This document shows, one piece after another, positions 55,399 through 63,477 of a stretch of DNA of 64,000 bases. The notes below the pieces were generated by a model. The model worked only from the letters and a program-made list of their open reading frames with translations. It did not search any database and was not told the DNA's origin. Source of the stretch: Mesorhizobium wenxiniae. GTDB taxonomy: Bacteria; Pseudomonadota; Alphaproteobacteria; Rhizobiales; Rhizobiaceae. Each line of letters opens with the position of its first letter. Within the stretch, counting starts at the first letter, position 1. A program made the translations under genes and the position numbers. The stretch covers positions 69,800 to 133,799 of the forward strand of contig NZ_NPKH01000033.1 of NCBI RefSeq assembly GCF_002284535.1, given 5' to 3'.

Positions 55399-56388
55399 TC
55401 AGCTGTCCGGTCCGAGCATGGCTTCCTGGATGATGGCCTGCGATGCGACCGCGTCCTGACGCTCGACGGCGGTGGACAGGCGGTTGTCCTTTTCCAGCCG
55501 ATCGACGACGCGCAGCATGCGCTTGACGGTCGCGATGTTGACTTCGCATTCGTGGACCGGATCGAGCCCGGTCATGTCGGGAAACGTGTCGAAGTAGATG
55601 GCGCCGGCGTAGCCGTCGCGGCGGATCTGCCTGAGCAGCTCGATCGTCTGCAGCGTATGCACCGCGCCGACCATCAGGCCGTCGTCGCGCTTGGCGTAGC
55701 CGTCGTTGAGATGGACGCCGAGCAGCTTGCTGTGGCGCGCGACGAGTGCTGCGGCAAAGGCCGGCTGCTCGTCGGCATAGAGCACATGGGCGAAATCAAG
55801 CGTCACGCCGAGATTGGGCAGGGCGATCTCGCGGATGGCCAGCAATGTCGTCGCCGCGTCGGGCATCAGGCTGTAGGAGCGCGGCTCGTTGGGCTTGTAT
55901 TCCAGGCTGATCTGGCAATCGGGGTCGTGCGCTGCAACTTCACGAATCCCATCAATCTCGTGTTGCCAGAGCGCGGCGTAATCGGCCTGGAAGGCATAAT
56001 CGAAGCCGTCCTGCCCGAGCCACAGCGTCATCAAATTGGTGCCGGCCTCACGAGCGGCATCGATGCCAGCCTTGGTCAGGTCGATGGCTTCGCGGCGAAC
56101 CGCGGGATCAGGATTGGTGAAGGCGCCGAGCTTGAAGGCCGGATTGGAGTAGTAGCGCATGGCAAAACCATTGACGGAAAGGCCGATGTCGCCGAGCTTT
56201 CGCGCCATTCCCGCGGGTTTTTCATCGACATGATCGGGAAAGTTGAGGTCGAGGTCGGTCAGCCCCGCAACCTTCGCCGCACGCGCCGCCATCTGCAGCA
56301 TGGACGGCTTGCCGATAAGATCCGGCCATTCGGCCTGTGGCCGCGAGGCAAAGGAATTGAGGCGTGTGGCGAAACGATTGGCTGTCAT
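55399..56388 (-). CDS. sugar isomerase/epimerase, xylose-isomerase-like TIM barrel
   Basis: The 329-residue TIM barrel has four likely metal ligands: Glu in ISLEYKPNEP, Asp in VTLDFAHVLYA, His in LLGVHLNDGY and Asp in YFDTFPD. The E-D-H-D set is that of the Pseudomonas-type L-rhamnose isomerases rather than the tagatose epimerases (which end in Glu), so an aldose-ketose isomerase is favoured. The ATG at 56388 has AAGGA 7 nt upstream. It is the first gene of the operon, 32 bp before the binding protein. Confidence 0.85.
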   Translation of the reverse strand: MTANRFATRLNSFASRPQAEWPDLIGKPSMLQMAARAAKVAGLTDLDLNFPDHVDEKPAGMARKLGDIGLSVNGFAMRYYSNPAFKLGAFTNPDPAVRREAIDLTKAGIDAAREAGTNLMTLWLGQDGFDYAFQADYAALWQHEIDGIREVAAHDPDCQISLEYKPNEPRSYSLMPDAATTLLAIREIALPNLGVTLDFAHVLYADEQPAFAAALVARHSKLLGVHLNDGYAKRDDGLMVGAVHTLQTIELLRQIRRDGYAGAIYFDTFPDMTGLDPVHECEVNIATVKRMLRVVDRLEKDNRLSTAVERQDAVASQAIIQEAMLGPDS

Positions 56389-56426
56389 GGATGATCCTTT
56401 GGTGGACATAACTTCACGTATTTTAA

Positions 56427-56438
56427 TTTACTTGTAAA
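56427..56438. promoter_or_regulatory. possible operator TTTAC-N2-GTAAA
   Basis: A 12-bp inverted repeat 39 bp upstream of the isomerase start, in an AT-rich stretch where a promoter is expected. A candidate RpiR-family operator. Confidence 0.35.
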
Positions 56439-56500
56439 GTAGAGAGCGCTGTTAATTCAATCGTGGGAGCCGGGGGGCCCGGGAAGTGCCTTGAGCGCAG

Positions 56501-56530
56501 TTGTTACCGCTTTCGCGAAAGCGGTAACAA
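56501..56530. promoter_or_regulatory. perfect 30-bp palindrome
   Basis: TTGTTACCGCTTTCG followed by its exact reverse complement. It lies between the divergent isomerase operon and the nucleotidyltransferase gene. A second, imperfect copy follows 58 bp further, centre to centre. Likely a strong operator, or an RNA hairpin. Confidence 0.7.
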
Positions 56531-56558
56531 TTTATGATGACGGTGCGATGAAATTGTG

Positions 56559-56588
56559 TTATTACCCTTTTCGCGAAAACGGTAACAA
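56559..56588. promoter_or_regulatory. second, imperfect 30-bp palindrome
   Basis: Half-sites TTATTACCCTTTTCG and CGAAAACGGTAACAA match the perfect palindrome at 56501 with a few changes. It ends 5 bp before the start codon at 56594, so it covers the place of the ribosome site. Confidence 0.65.
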
Positions 56589-56593
56589 CTCAT

Positions 56594-57727
56594 ATGCAGC
56601 AGATTCCCCACACATACCAGACGCTCTATTCCGAGCTGGCGCAGCGGTCGCTGGATGCCTCGTTTTCGACGGAATTCAACGTCGGCGGCCGCTTTGTCAC
56701 AGCCGAGGTGAAAGGCCGCCGTTACTGGTATCTCGACCTGCCGAACCCTGACGGCGGCAAAACACGCACATATGTCGGCCCCGTCGACGATCCCGAAATC
56801 ACCAGGAGGGTCGAAAACTTCAAGGACCTGAAAGCCGACATCAAAGAGCGGCGAAAGCTGGTTTCGACCCTCATTCGCGAGGCCTACCTGCCACGGCCGG
56901 AAAGGAAGACCGGCGACATTGTCCAGGCGCTCGCCGAAGCCGGTTTCTTCAGGCTTCGTGGCGTCCTGGTCGGTACCGTCGCCTATCAATGCTATCCAGC
57001 CATCCTTGGCGTTCGCCTGCCCAGTACGTCGATGGTCACGGGAGATGCCGATTTTGCACAGTTTCATTCGATCTCGACGGCCGTCGATGACAGGATGCCA
57101 CCCGTGCTCGATACGTTGAGGAAAGTCGACCCGACTTTCCGGGAGATTCCGCACCAGGCTGACGGCCGCTTCACCACGCAATATTCTTCCCGCTCCGGAT
57201 ACAAGGTCGAATTCCTGACTCCGAACACCGGTTCGGCCGACTACGAGGGTCGTCCAACAACCATGCCCGCGCTTGGTGGCGCGTCGGCGCAGCCCCTGCG
57301 GTTTCTCGATTTCCTGATATATGAGCCGATCCGGGCCGTTCTCCTTCACGGTGCCGGCGTGCCGGTGAACGTGCCGTCGCCCGAACGGTACGCCATCCAC
57401 AAACTCATCGTCGCCAGTCGCCGTCGGACGGACAGCGACGGCACCGCCAAGAGCCGCAAGGACAGGATGCAGGCTGCAACCATCATGGAAGCCATGATTG
57501 AACAACGGCAGTCGGAAGATCTGGCCGATGCTTTCATGGAGGCTTACGACCGCGGCCCGGCCTGGAAGGATGCCATACGCAAAGGTCTATCCCAGGTTGA
57601 CGACGACGCGCGCGAAACCGTCCTGCCGACGCTGGCCCGCGCTATCCGAAAACTGGAAAGAGACCCTTCGGAATTCGACCTTGAAGAACGCGGCGGCCGC
57701 GCCGAAACGATAGGGCCTCGCGAATAG
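56594..57727 (+). CDS. GSU2403-family nucleotidyltransferase-fold protein
   Basis: The 377-residue protein belongs to the GSU2403/NTP_transf_8 type: an N-terminal helical and linker part (1-110, with a YWYLDLPNPDGGKTRTYVGP block), then a nucleotidyltransferase fold near 110-270 (VLVGTVAYQCYP, MVTGDADFAQ with the acidic pair, KVEFLTPN) and a helical C-terminal end. The acidic residues D-x-D suggest an active metal site. The target is unknown. The ATG at 56594 has no ribosome site; a palindrome lies directly upstream. It is alone in its unit. Confidence 0.78.
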   Translation: MQQIPHTYQTLYSELAQRSLDASFSTEFNVGGRFVTAEVKGRRYWYLDLPNPDGGKTRTYVGPVDDPEITRRVENFKDLKADIKERRKLVSTLIREAYLPRPERKTGDIVQALAEAGFFRLRGVLVGTVAYQCYPAILGVRLPSTSMVTGDADFAQFHSISTAVDDRMPPVLDTLRKVDPTFREIPHQADGRFTTQYSSRSGYKVEFLTPNTGSADYEGRPTTMPALGGASAQPLRFLDFLIYEPIRAVLLHGAGVPVNVPSPERYAIHKLIVASRRRTDSDGTAKSRKDRMQAATIMEAMIEQRQSEDLADAFMEAYDRGPAWKDAIRKGLSQVDDDARETVLPTLARAIRKLERDPSEFDLEERGGRAETIGPRE

Positions 57728-57759
57728 TAAGGTTCCGGGCAGTAGGCGCCGACCATCAA

Positions 57760-57769
57760 GTAAATTTAC
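57760..57769. promoter_or_regulatory. palindrome GTAAATTTAC before the SARP-hydrolase gene
   Basis: A perfect 10-bp palindrome 49 bp upstream of the start codon, in an AT-rich patch within otherwise GC-rich sequence. Possible operator. Confidence 0.3.
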
Positions 57770-57818
57770 ACAGAGCAGTATCGCGGGTAAAATTGCTTGC
57801 AAGCGATCGGCGTCCCAA

Positions 57819-59411
57819 ATGAAGGGCCCACTGAAGATCAAGGTGCTCGGCGAATTGGTGGTCCTGCGGGGCGCCCGGGAGATCGCGCTGCCACCGTCGA
57901 AGAAAACGCGCGCTCTGCTCGCCTACCTAGTGGTGGCGAACCGGCGTCAGCGGCGCGATCATTTGTGCCGAATGTTCTGGGAGGTGCCTGACGATCCAAG
58001 AGCTTCGCTGAGATGGAGTCTCTCGAAGCTAAGGCACATCATCAACCAGAACGGTGACGAGGGCTGCCTGAAGGCCGATCGAGAGAGCGTGCTTTTCGAC
58101 ACCGCCAAGCTTGATGTCGATTTGCTGCAAGTCGCCCACATGACGGCGAACGAGGTACGCTTTCTCGACACCTCACGCCTGGAAACCCTGGCTGCCATGT
58201 TCCGGGGGCAGTTCCTCGAAGATCTGGAACTGCCGCGCTGCCCGGTGTTCGAGGCTTGGCGCACATTCCACGGCGACGCACTGGATCGCACCAGATCGAT
58301 GATCCTGCAGGCGCTTGTCGAGCGGCTGCGCTGCGAACCTGAGCGGGCCCTTTCCTATGCCGAAACGCTACAGTCTCTGGACCGGGCCAACAAGCAGGTT
58401 TCGCTGGAGATACGATCACTCGAGGCTTCGGCTCGAGAGCGCGCAACGCAACTGCGACCGGTCAGCGAGCAAGCCGGGCAACAAGCATCAGGTGAAGCCG
58501 TCCGTTCCGCTCCGGGTGGCGGCCAAAATGAGCACCGGCGTTCCCAGGAGATACATTATTGCAGCAGCCCCGATGGCGTCCGGATCGCCTACGCGGTTTC
58601 GGGCGACGGCCCGCCGCTGCTTCGCGCGGCGCACTGGATGTCGCATCTGCAATACGAATGGGAAAGCCCGGTGTGGCGACACTGGATCGATCAGCTTTCG
58701 AGCAGGAATACGCTGATCCGCTACGATGAGCGCGGCAACGGCCTCTCCGACTGGAACGTCGGCGACTTCTCCTTCAACGCCATGGTCACTGATCTGGAAA
58801 GCGTTGCCGACGCAAGCGGCCTGGACCGTTTCCCGCTGCTCGGTGTCTCGCAAAGTTGTGCGGTATCGATCGCCTATGTCCTCCGGCACCGCGAGCGCGT
58901 GTCGCGCCTCATTCTCTACGGCGGCTATGCAAGGGGCCGGCGAAAGCGCGGCGACGCCCACCAGCTCGATACCCATGAAGCAATGACCACCCTGATCCGT
59001 GAAGGATGGGGCAAGGACAATGCCGCGTTCCGCCAGCTGTTCACCGAGGCATTCATTCCGGGTGCCAGCCGCGAGCAGATGGCTTGGTTCAACGATCTCC
59101 AGAGGCAGACCACATCGCCGCTCAACGCCAGCCTGCTTCACTCCACTTTCGGCGACATAGACGTTTCGGCGATGCTGGGAGAGGTGAGCGTTCCAACGCT
59201 GGTGCTGCATGCCAGGAACGATGCCGTGGTTCCATTCGACGAAGGCAAGGTGCTCGCGGCCGGCATACCGGGGGCGCGCTTCGTCGACCTCAACAGCGCA
59301 AATCATATCCTCCTCGGCGACGAGCCTGCCTTCGCCGATTTCCTGCGTGAAGTCAGATCCTTCATGGCCGGACCCCCGGCAAATTTCAACGCTTCGGCCG
59401 CTCTTTTCTAA
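57819..59411 (+). CDS. SARP-type regulator fused to an alpha/beta hydrolase
   Basis: The 530-residue protein joins two parts. Residues 1-95 are a winged-helix DNA-binding domain of the SARP/AfsR type (KVLGELVVLRGAREIALPP, RQRRDHLCRMFW), and 96-215 the helical BTAD domain. Residues 245-525 form an alpha/beta hydrolase with a full triad: Ser in GVSQSCA, Asp in ARNDAVV and His in SANHILLGD. A low-complexity linker joins them (215-240). It may control genes in response to a ligand bound or cut by the hydrolase part. The ATG at 57819 has no clear ribosome site. A second hydrolase gene follows. Confidence 0.88.
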   Translation: MKGPLKIKVLGELVVLRGAREIALPPSKKTRALLAYLVVANRRQRRDHLCRMFWEVPDDPRASLRWSLSKLRHIINQNGDEGCLKADRESVLFDTAKLDVDLLQVAHMTANEVRFLDTSRLETLAAMFRGQFLEDLELPRCPVFEAWRTFHGDALDRTRSMILQALVERLRCEPERALSYAETLQSLDRANKQVSLEIRSLEASARERATQLRPVSEQAGQQASGEAVRSAPGGGQNEHRRSQEIHYCSSPDGVRIAYAVSGDGPPLLRAAHWMSHLQYEWESPVWRHWIDQLSSRNTLIRYDERGNGLSDWNVGDFSFNAMVTDLESVADASGLDRFPLLGVSQSCAVSIAYVLRHRERVSRLILYGGYARGRRKRGDAHQLDTHEAMTTLIREGWGKDNAAFRQLFTEAFIPGASREQMAWFNDLQRQTTSPLNASLLHSTFGDIDVSAMLGEVSVPTLVLHARNDAVVPFDEGKVLAAGIPGARFVDLNSANHILLGDEPAFADFLREVRSFMAGPPANFNASAALF

Positions 59412-59483
59412 CGCCTGCAACAACACTCCTTCCAACGCAGACCGGTGATCATCGGCGCCCTGGTCAGCAAATGGAGGATCGAG

Positions 59484-60320
59484 ATGAAGATTCATTCTGT
59501 GATCGGCGGCGGCGGCGTGAAGCTGCATGTGTGCGAATGGGGCAAAGCTGATACACCAGCCATCCTCTTCATTCACGGGTGGTCGCAGAACCACCTTTGC
59601 TGGCGCAAACAGTACGAGAGTGAGCTTGCGGACGCGTTTCGCCTCGTCGCCTTCGATCTTCGCGGCCATGGCATGTCGGAAGCGCCCGAGGCACAGCAGC
59701 AGTACACGGAGCCCAAGCCATGGGCGGACGATATTGCGGCCATCGTCGGCCAGCTCGGCCTGAACCGGCCCGTTCTCGTGGGGTGGTCTTATGCGGGCTT
59801 CATCATCTGTGACTATGTTCGCGCGTACGGCCAGGATGCGATTGCCGGGATCAACTTCGTCGGTGCGGCTGTAACGCTTGACAGGGCCACGTTCGGCGTT
59901 TTGATCGGCCCCGGCTTTCTCGATCACGTGCCGGGCGCGACCGCAGGCGACGACTTCCCCTCCAACGTCCAGGCCATTCGCGACTTCGTGCAGGGCTGCA
60001 CCGCGCGACCGCTACCGAGAGACGAATACGAGGTGGCCCTGTGCTGGAACATCGTTGTGGCCCCAAGAGTCCGGTCTGCGCTTGTCACGCGCGCGATCAA
60101 CTCCGACGACGTTCTGACCATGTTAAAGAGACCTGTGCTTATGACTCAGGGCCGCAGCGATACGGTGGTCCTCCCGGCAATGGGCGATCACATCCTCAAG
60201 ACATGTCCGACGAGCGCCGCTTCCTGGTACCGCGAGACCGGACACGCACCCTTCATCGAGGACTCCTCTCGTTTCAACCGCGAACTCGCCGACTTCGTGC
60301 GCAAAGCGACGACATCATAG
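59484..60320 (+). CDS. alpha/beta hydrolase
   Basis: The 278-residue hydrolase: LFIHGWSQNHLCW for the oxyanion site, VGWSYAGFI for the nucleophile, GRSDTVV for Asp and TGHAPFIE for His. A triad is complete. It resembles the haloperoxidase/esterase branch. GGAGG lies 6 nt before the ATG at 59484. It lies 72 bp after the SARP-hydrolase gene in the same direction, so it is a likely operon partner or a regulated target. Substrate unknown. Confidence 0.87.
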   Translation: MKIHSVIGGGGVKLHVCEWGKADTPAILFIHGWSQNHLCWRKQYESELADAFRLVAFDLRGHGMSEAPEAQQQYTEPKPWADDIAAIVGQLGLNRPVLVGWSYAGFIICDYVRAYGQDAIAGINFVGAAVTLDRATFGVLIGPGFLDHVPGATAGDDFPSNVQAIRDFVQGCTARPLPRDEYEVALCWNIVVAPRVRSALVTRAINSDDVLTMLKRPVLMTQGRSDTVVLPAMGDHILKTCPTSAASWYRETGHAPFIEDSSRFNRELADFVRKATTS

Positions 60321-60700
60321 CTGACGATAGCGGACATTTCGCGCCAAGGCTTCTCAATCGGACCAGACCGTCATGTCTGCTATTGGCGGCGCATTTCGAT
60401 GCGGGCGAATTGTTACTAATCTCGGACACCAGGCGCGTTATCCGAGGATAAGATATCAGTCGTCACGCTGGTTGCAAGTTAGGGCTCGCCCCTCAAATGG
60501 CTGCATTGCTATTGACTACGCGCCAGCTAGAGATAGCAATCTTATGCGATTTGGCTACGAGCCGGGTCAGTGGACGGCCTCCGAATTTCTCGTTCCAGGA
60601 ACGTGCAGTTAGCGCCAGGAGCGGTCGTTTGCAGTTATGGCGAACAAGGTCGCATCTATATCCCGCAAGCAGGATTTCGGCCTTGCGGCATTTTGGGAGC
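60321..60700. other. 380-bp gap without a gene
   Basis: Between convergent genes; only short frames without ribosome sites or family features. No terminator was recognised with confidence. Confidence 0.45.
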
Positions 60701-62938
60701 TCAATTGACGACTGAAAACTCGAACTGTTCCCAGCGGTAAACGGCCTTGTATTCGTCGTCGCGCCCCGGCGTCCTGAACACATTGCGATAAATTGCTCCG
60801 CAGCTTGTCAGCTCTCCGGGAAAGGCATCGCACAAGAAATTGCCTTGCACCCAGGAGGTTCCTGTTCGGGTCCTCAGGCCAATGGTTTCGCTGATGGCGC
60901 CGTCGACGGAGGTCGTGCGCTGTATCGGCAGGAACTTGTCAAATGCCAATTTTCCGCGCGTTTCGTGGCCGAACATGAGAGACCTTATTTCCGCGCCTGT
61001 GAGCCGGTCCTTCGGATTCATGCCTGCCCTTGCCAATGCCGGCAGATCGGGCACGCCTGCCTTGGTCAGGCCGGCCAAAAGGCGTTCGATATCGGCCGTA
61101 TTCTTGAAAACCATGAAGTCCTGGGTGATCAGTTGGTTTGGTTCCCATAGTAGCCTTTGCGTAACAACCTTCCTAAACCTTTCCAAGGCAGCCGCGGTCT
61201 GGTCGCTGCGCCCAAGATGCCCATAGGCAGAAACAAGAACTTGCAGGGCATAGAATTTCGCCCGTGGGTCGGGCGATTCAAGATCCATCTTCTCGATGGA
61301 GTGAACCGCGTCCTCGAATTTCCCTTGGCCGAACTCGGCTAGTCCGGCCTGGTAGTGCCGGTAGTCCATCCACGAGATCGGGTCGACGCGCGCGGCCGCC
61401 TCGAGACAGCTCAGCGCTTCCTTCGGCCTGCCGTTGAAATTCAGGGCATTGGCCAGCGAGAGATAATTCCAGGTATCGCTAGGATCGAGCGCCACCGACT
61501 TCAGCAGAACGGTGACTGCTTCGTCCGAGTTGTGTTCGCGGACCATCAACTCGGCGACTAGCTGATAGTAGCCGGGCGATGGATGTCGGGCGGCGAGCTT
61601 CAGGGTTTCGTGGACTTTGTCATAGGCCTCGGCTCGCGTAAGCCCCATCACCACGGCCCGGGCGATGTCCGCGTCCCAATAAGCCCAGGCGAGTTGGGCA
61701 TGAGCCGCGCCGAAATCGGGGTCGAGTTGCACCGCGTGCTGGAAATGCTTCACAGCCTGCGCAAACTCCTCGGGGGTGTTGATACGGTTATAGATGTCCA
61801 TCCCTTTGAGATAGACATCATAGGCCTCGGCACTGTTTGTGCCTCCCGAGCGGGCGGCCGGCGCGACGCTCACCAGGCGGAGTTGGAGCGCGCCTGCGAT
61901 GCTGCCGACGACCTTGTCCTGCAGCGCGAACACGTCCGCCCACCGGCCGTCGAAGCGCTCCGCCCAAAGATGTCCGGACGTCGAGCTGTCGATCAGATGC
62001 GCATTGATGCGCATGTCGTCGCCGACGCGGCGAATCGAGCCTTTCAGCAGGTACCTGACGCCCAATGCCGCCGCAATCTCCTCCGGCTTCGGGTCCTTGT
62101 CCTTGTAGGCGAAGGCCGCGCTGTGGGAGACGACGAAAAGACCCGGCACGCGCGCCAGTTCGGTCGTCAGGTCCTCTGTGAAGCCGTTGGCGAGATATTC
62201 TTGTTCCTTGTCATCGCTGAGATTGTCGAAGGGCAGGACGACTAGCGAGGACCGGGTGTCGGCAGCCTCGCTGCCTGCCGGAACAGCAGGCTGTGCAGGC
62301 CTCTCCCACAGCTGCCACCATGCTGCAGCAAGGCCGAGAGCCAGGAAGAGAACACCCGCCGCGACCGGAAAACGCCAGGCGCGTGGCTGGCGGCGAGCAT
62401 GGAGGGTCTTGCCCGCTGCCGCGGAATCAAGCAACACGCGATACGCCTGAACTGGTTCGGCGATGTTTTTGACCCTCTGTTCGCCCATTGGCTCAAAGGC
62501 GAACGCCAGCTTCCTATCGACCTCCTTGGCCACTTTTCCCGAGATGCAGATGCCGCCCGGTTCCGCCAACTGCTGAAGTCTGGCCGCGATGTTGACCCCA
62601 TCGCCATACCGGTCGTCGCCGTCGACGATCACCTCGCCGAGGTTGATGCCGATCCGCACCAGGATCTGTTCCACTGCGGGAAGCGAGACGTTGCGCTCGG
62701 ACAGGCCCCGCTGCAACGACACTGAACATTCGACGGCATCGACGACACTGCCGAATTCGGCCAGCATCCCATCTCCCATAAGCTTGAAGATATGGCCGTG
62801 GTGGCGGGCAATTTCGGGCTCGAACAGTTCCTTGCGTCCGGCACTTAGTCGCTCAAACGTACCGGCCTCGTCGCGCTCCATCAGAGTCGAATAGCCCACT
62901 ACATCTGCGGCTAGAATCGCGGCAAGCTTGCGGTCCAT
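60701..62938 (-). CDS. class III adenylate/guanylate cyclase with TPR domain
   Basis: The 745-residue protein begins with a class III cyclase domain (about 1-170): metal Asp in AADVVGYS and in LMGDGMLAEF, and VNIAARL with the transition-state Asn/Arg. A membrane helix follows (about 188-207), then a domain common in this family (RSSLVVLPFDNLSDDKEQEY) and TPR-like repeats to about 600. It is thus a membrane-bound cyclase with cyclase inside and TPRs outside, a common rhizobial architecture. The ATG at 62938 starts directly at the domain. Confidence 0.92.
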   Translation of the reverse strand: MDRKLAAILAADVVGYSTLMERDEAGTFERLSAGRKELFEPEIARHHGHIFKLMGDGMLAEFGSVVDAVECSVSLQRGLSERNVSLPAVEQILVRIGINLGEVIVDGDDRYGDGVNIAARLQQLAEPGGICISGKVAKEVDRKLAFAFEPMGEQRVKNIAEPVQAYRVLLDSAAAGKTLHARRQPRAWRFPVAAGVLFLALGLAAAWWQLWERPAQPAVPAGSEAADTRSSLVVLPFDNLSDDKEQEYLANGFTEDLTTELARVPGLFVVSHSAAFAYKDKDPKPEEIAAALGVRYLLKGSIRRVGDDMRINAHLIDSSTSGHLWAERFDGRWADVFALQDKVVGSIAGALQLRLVSVAPAARSGGTNSAEAYDVYLKGMDIYNRINTPEEFAQAVKHFQHAVQLDPDFGAAHAQLAWAYWDADIARAVVMGLTRAEAYDKVHETLKLAARHPSPGYYQLVAELMVREHNSDEAVTVLLKSVALDPSDTWNYLSLANALNFNGRPKEALSCLEAAARVDPISWMDYRHYQAGLAEFGQGKFEDAVHSIEKMDLESPDPRAKFYALQVLVSAYGHLGRSDQTAAALERFRKVVTQRLLWEPNQLITQDFMVFKNTADIERLLAGLTKAGVPDLPALARAGMNPKDRLTGAEIRSLMFGHETRGKLAFDKFLPIQRTTSVDGAISETIGLRTRTGTSWVQGNFLCDAFPGELTSCGAIYRNVFRTPGRDDEYKAVYRWEQFEFSVVN

Positions 62939-63477
62939 TGGTGGCCTAGCCCCGGCGGATCATAGTATTGGTTGTTCCGATAAGAAACCTGGCCTCACCA
63001 GTACTCAGCAAATCCCTACCTTCCGCGCGTTCATTGATGGCTGATGCGGCGACGGTTGACCAATGTCGTATTCTACCACATTCGAGACATTAGAGCTTGC
63101 CTGCCGGAATGGCTCGTTTGGGTCACGTCGAGACCTCAAGCAGACGCGCCAAGCTGCCTTGGCGCCGGCCAAACCAGCCGATTTGCACGCCAGAGTACGC
63201 CGTAGCTCTCCACTACTGTGAATCATCATTACACCCGGCTCCAACCGGGCTTGAGATAGTGCCGTCGATTGAAAGGAAGACGAGAGCCGTAAGAGCAGCC
63301 AACATCGAACGGAGACCAAGTGGGCGCGGAAGTTAATCTATGCTGCCGGCTCCGTTACTCCCACTAGAATGTCGAGCCCGCCGTCAGCAGCTTGGTCGCG
63401 CTCGCCGCCCTTGCGTCTTGCGCGCCAATTGACCATCCTTGCAGACGTTAGTTGCACCGCGGCCGGGGGGTTCGCAC
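62939..63477. other. 539-bp intergenic region without a supported gene
   Basis: Only short frames, none with a ribosome site and a family match. The region separates the divergent cyclase and phosphatidyltransferase genes and should hold both promoters; no consensus was seen with confidence. Confidence 0.45.

Noticed and set aside
58488..59927. 479-codon minus-strand frame over the hydrolase genes
   Set aside because: Crosses two well-supported plus-strand hydrolase genes and shows no motif.
63005..63319. 105-codon minus-strand frame in the last intergenic region
   Set aside because: No ribosome site, no codon bias and no recognised family.
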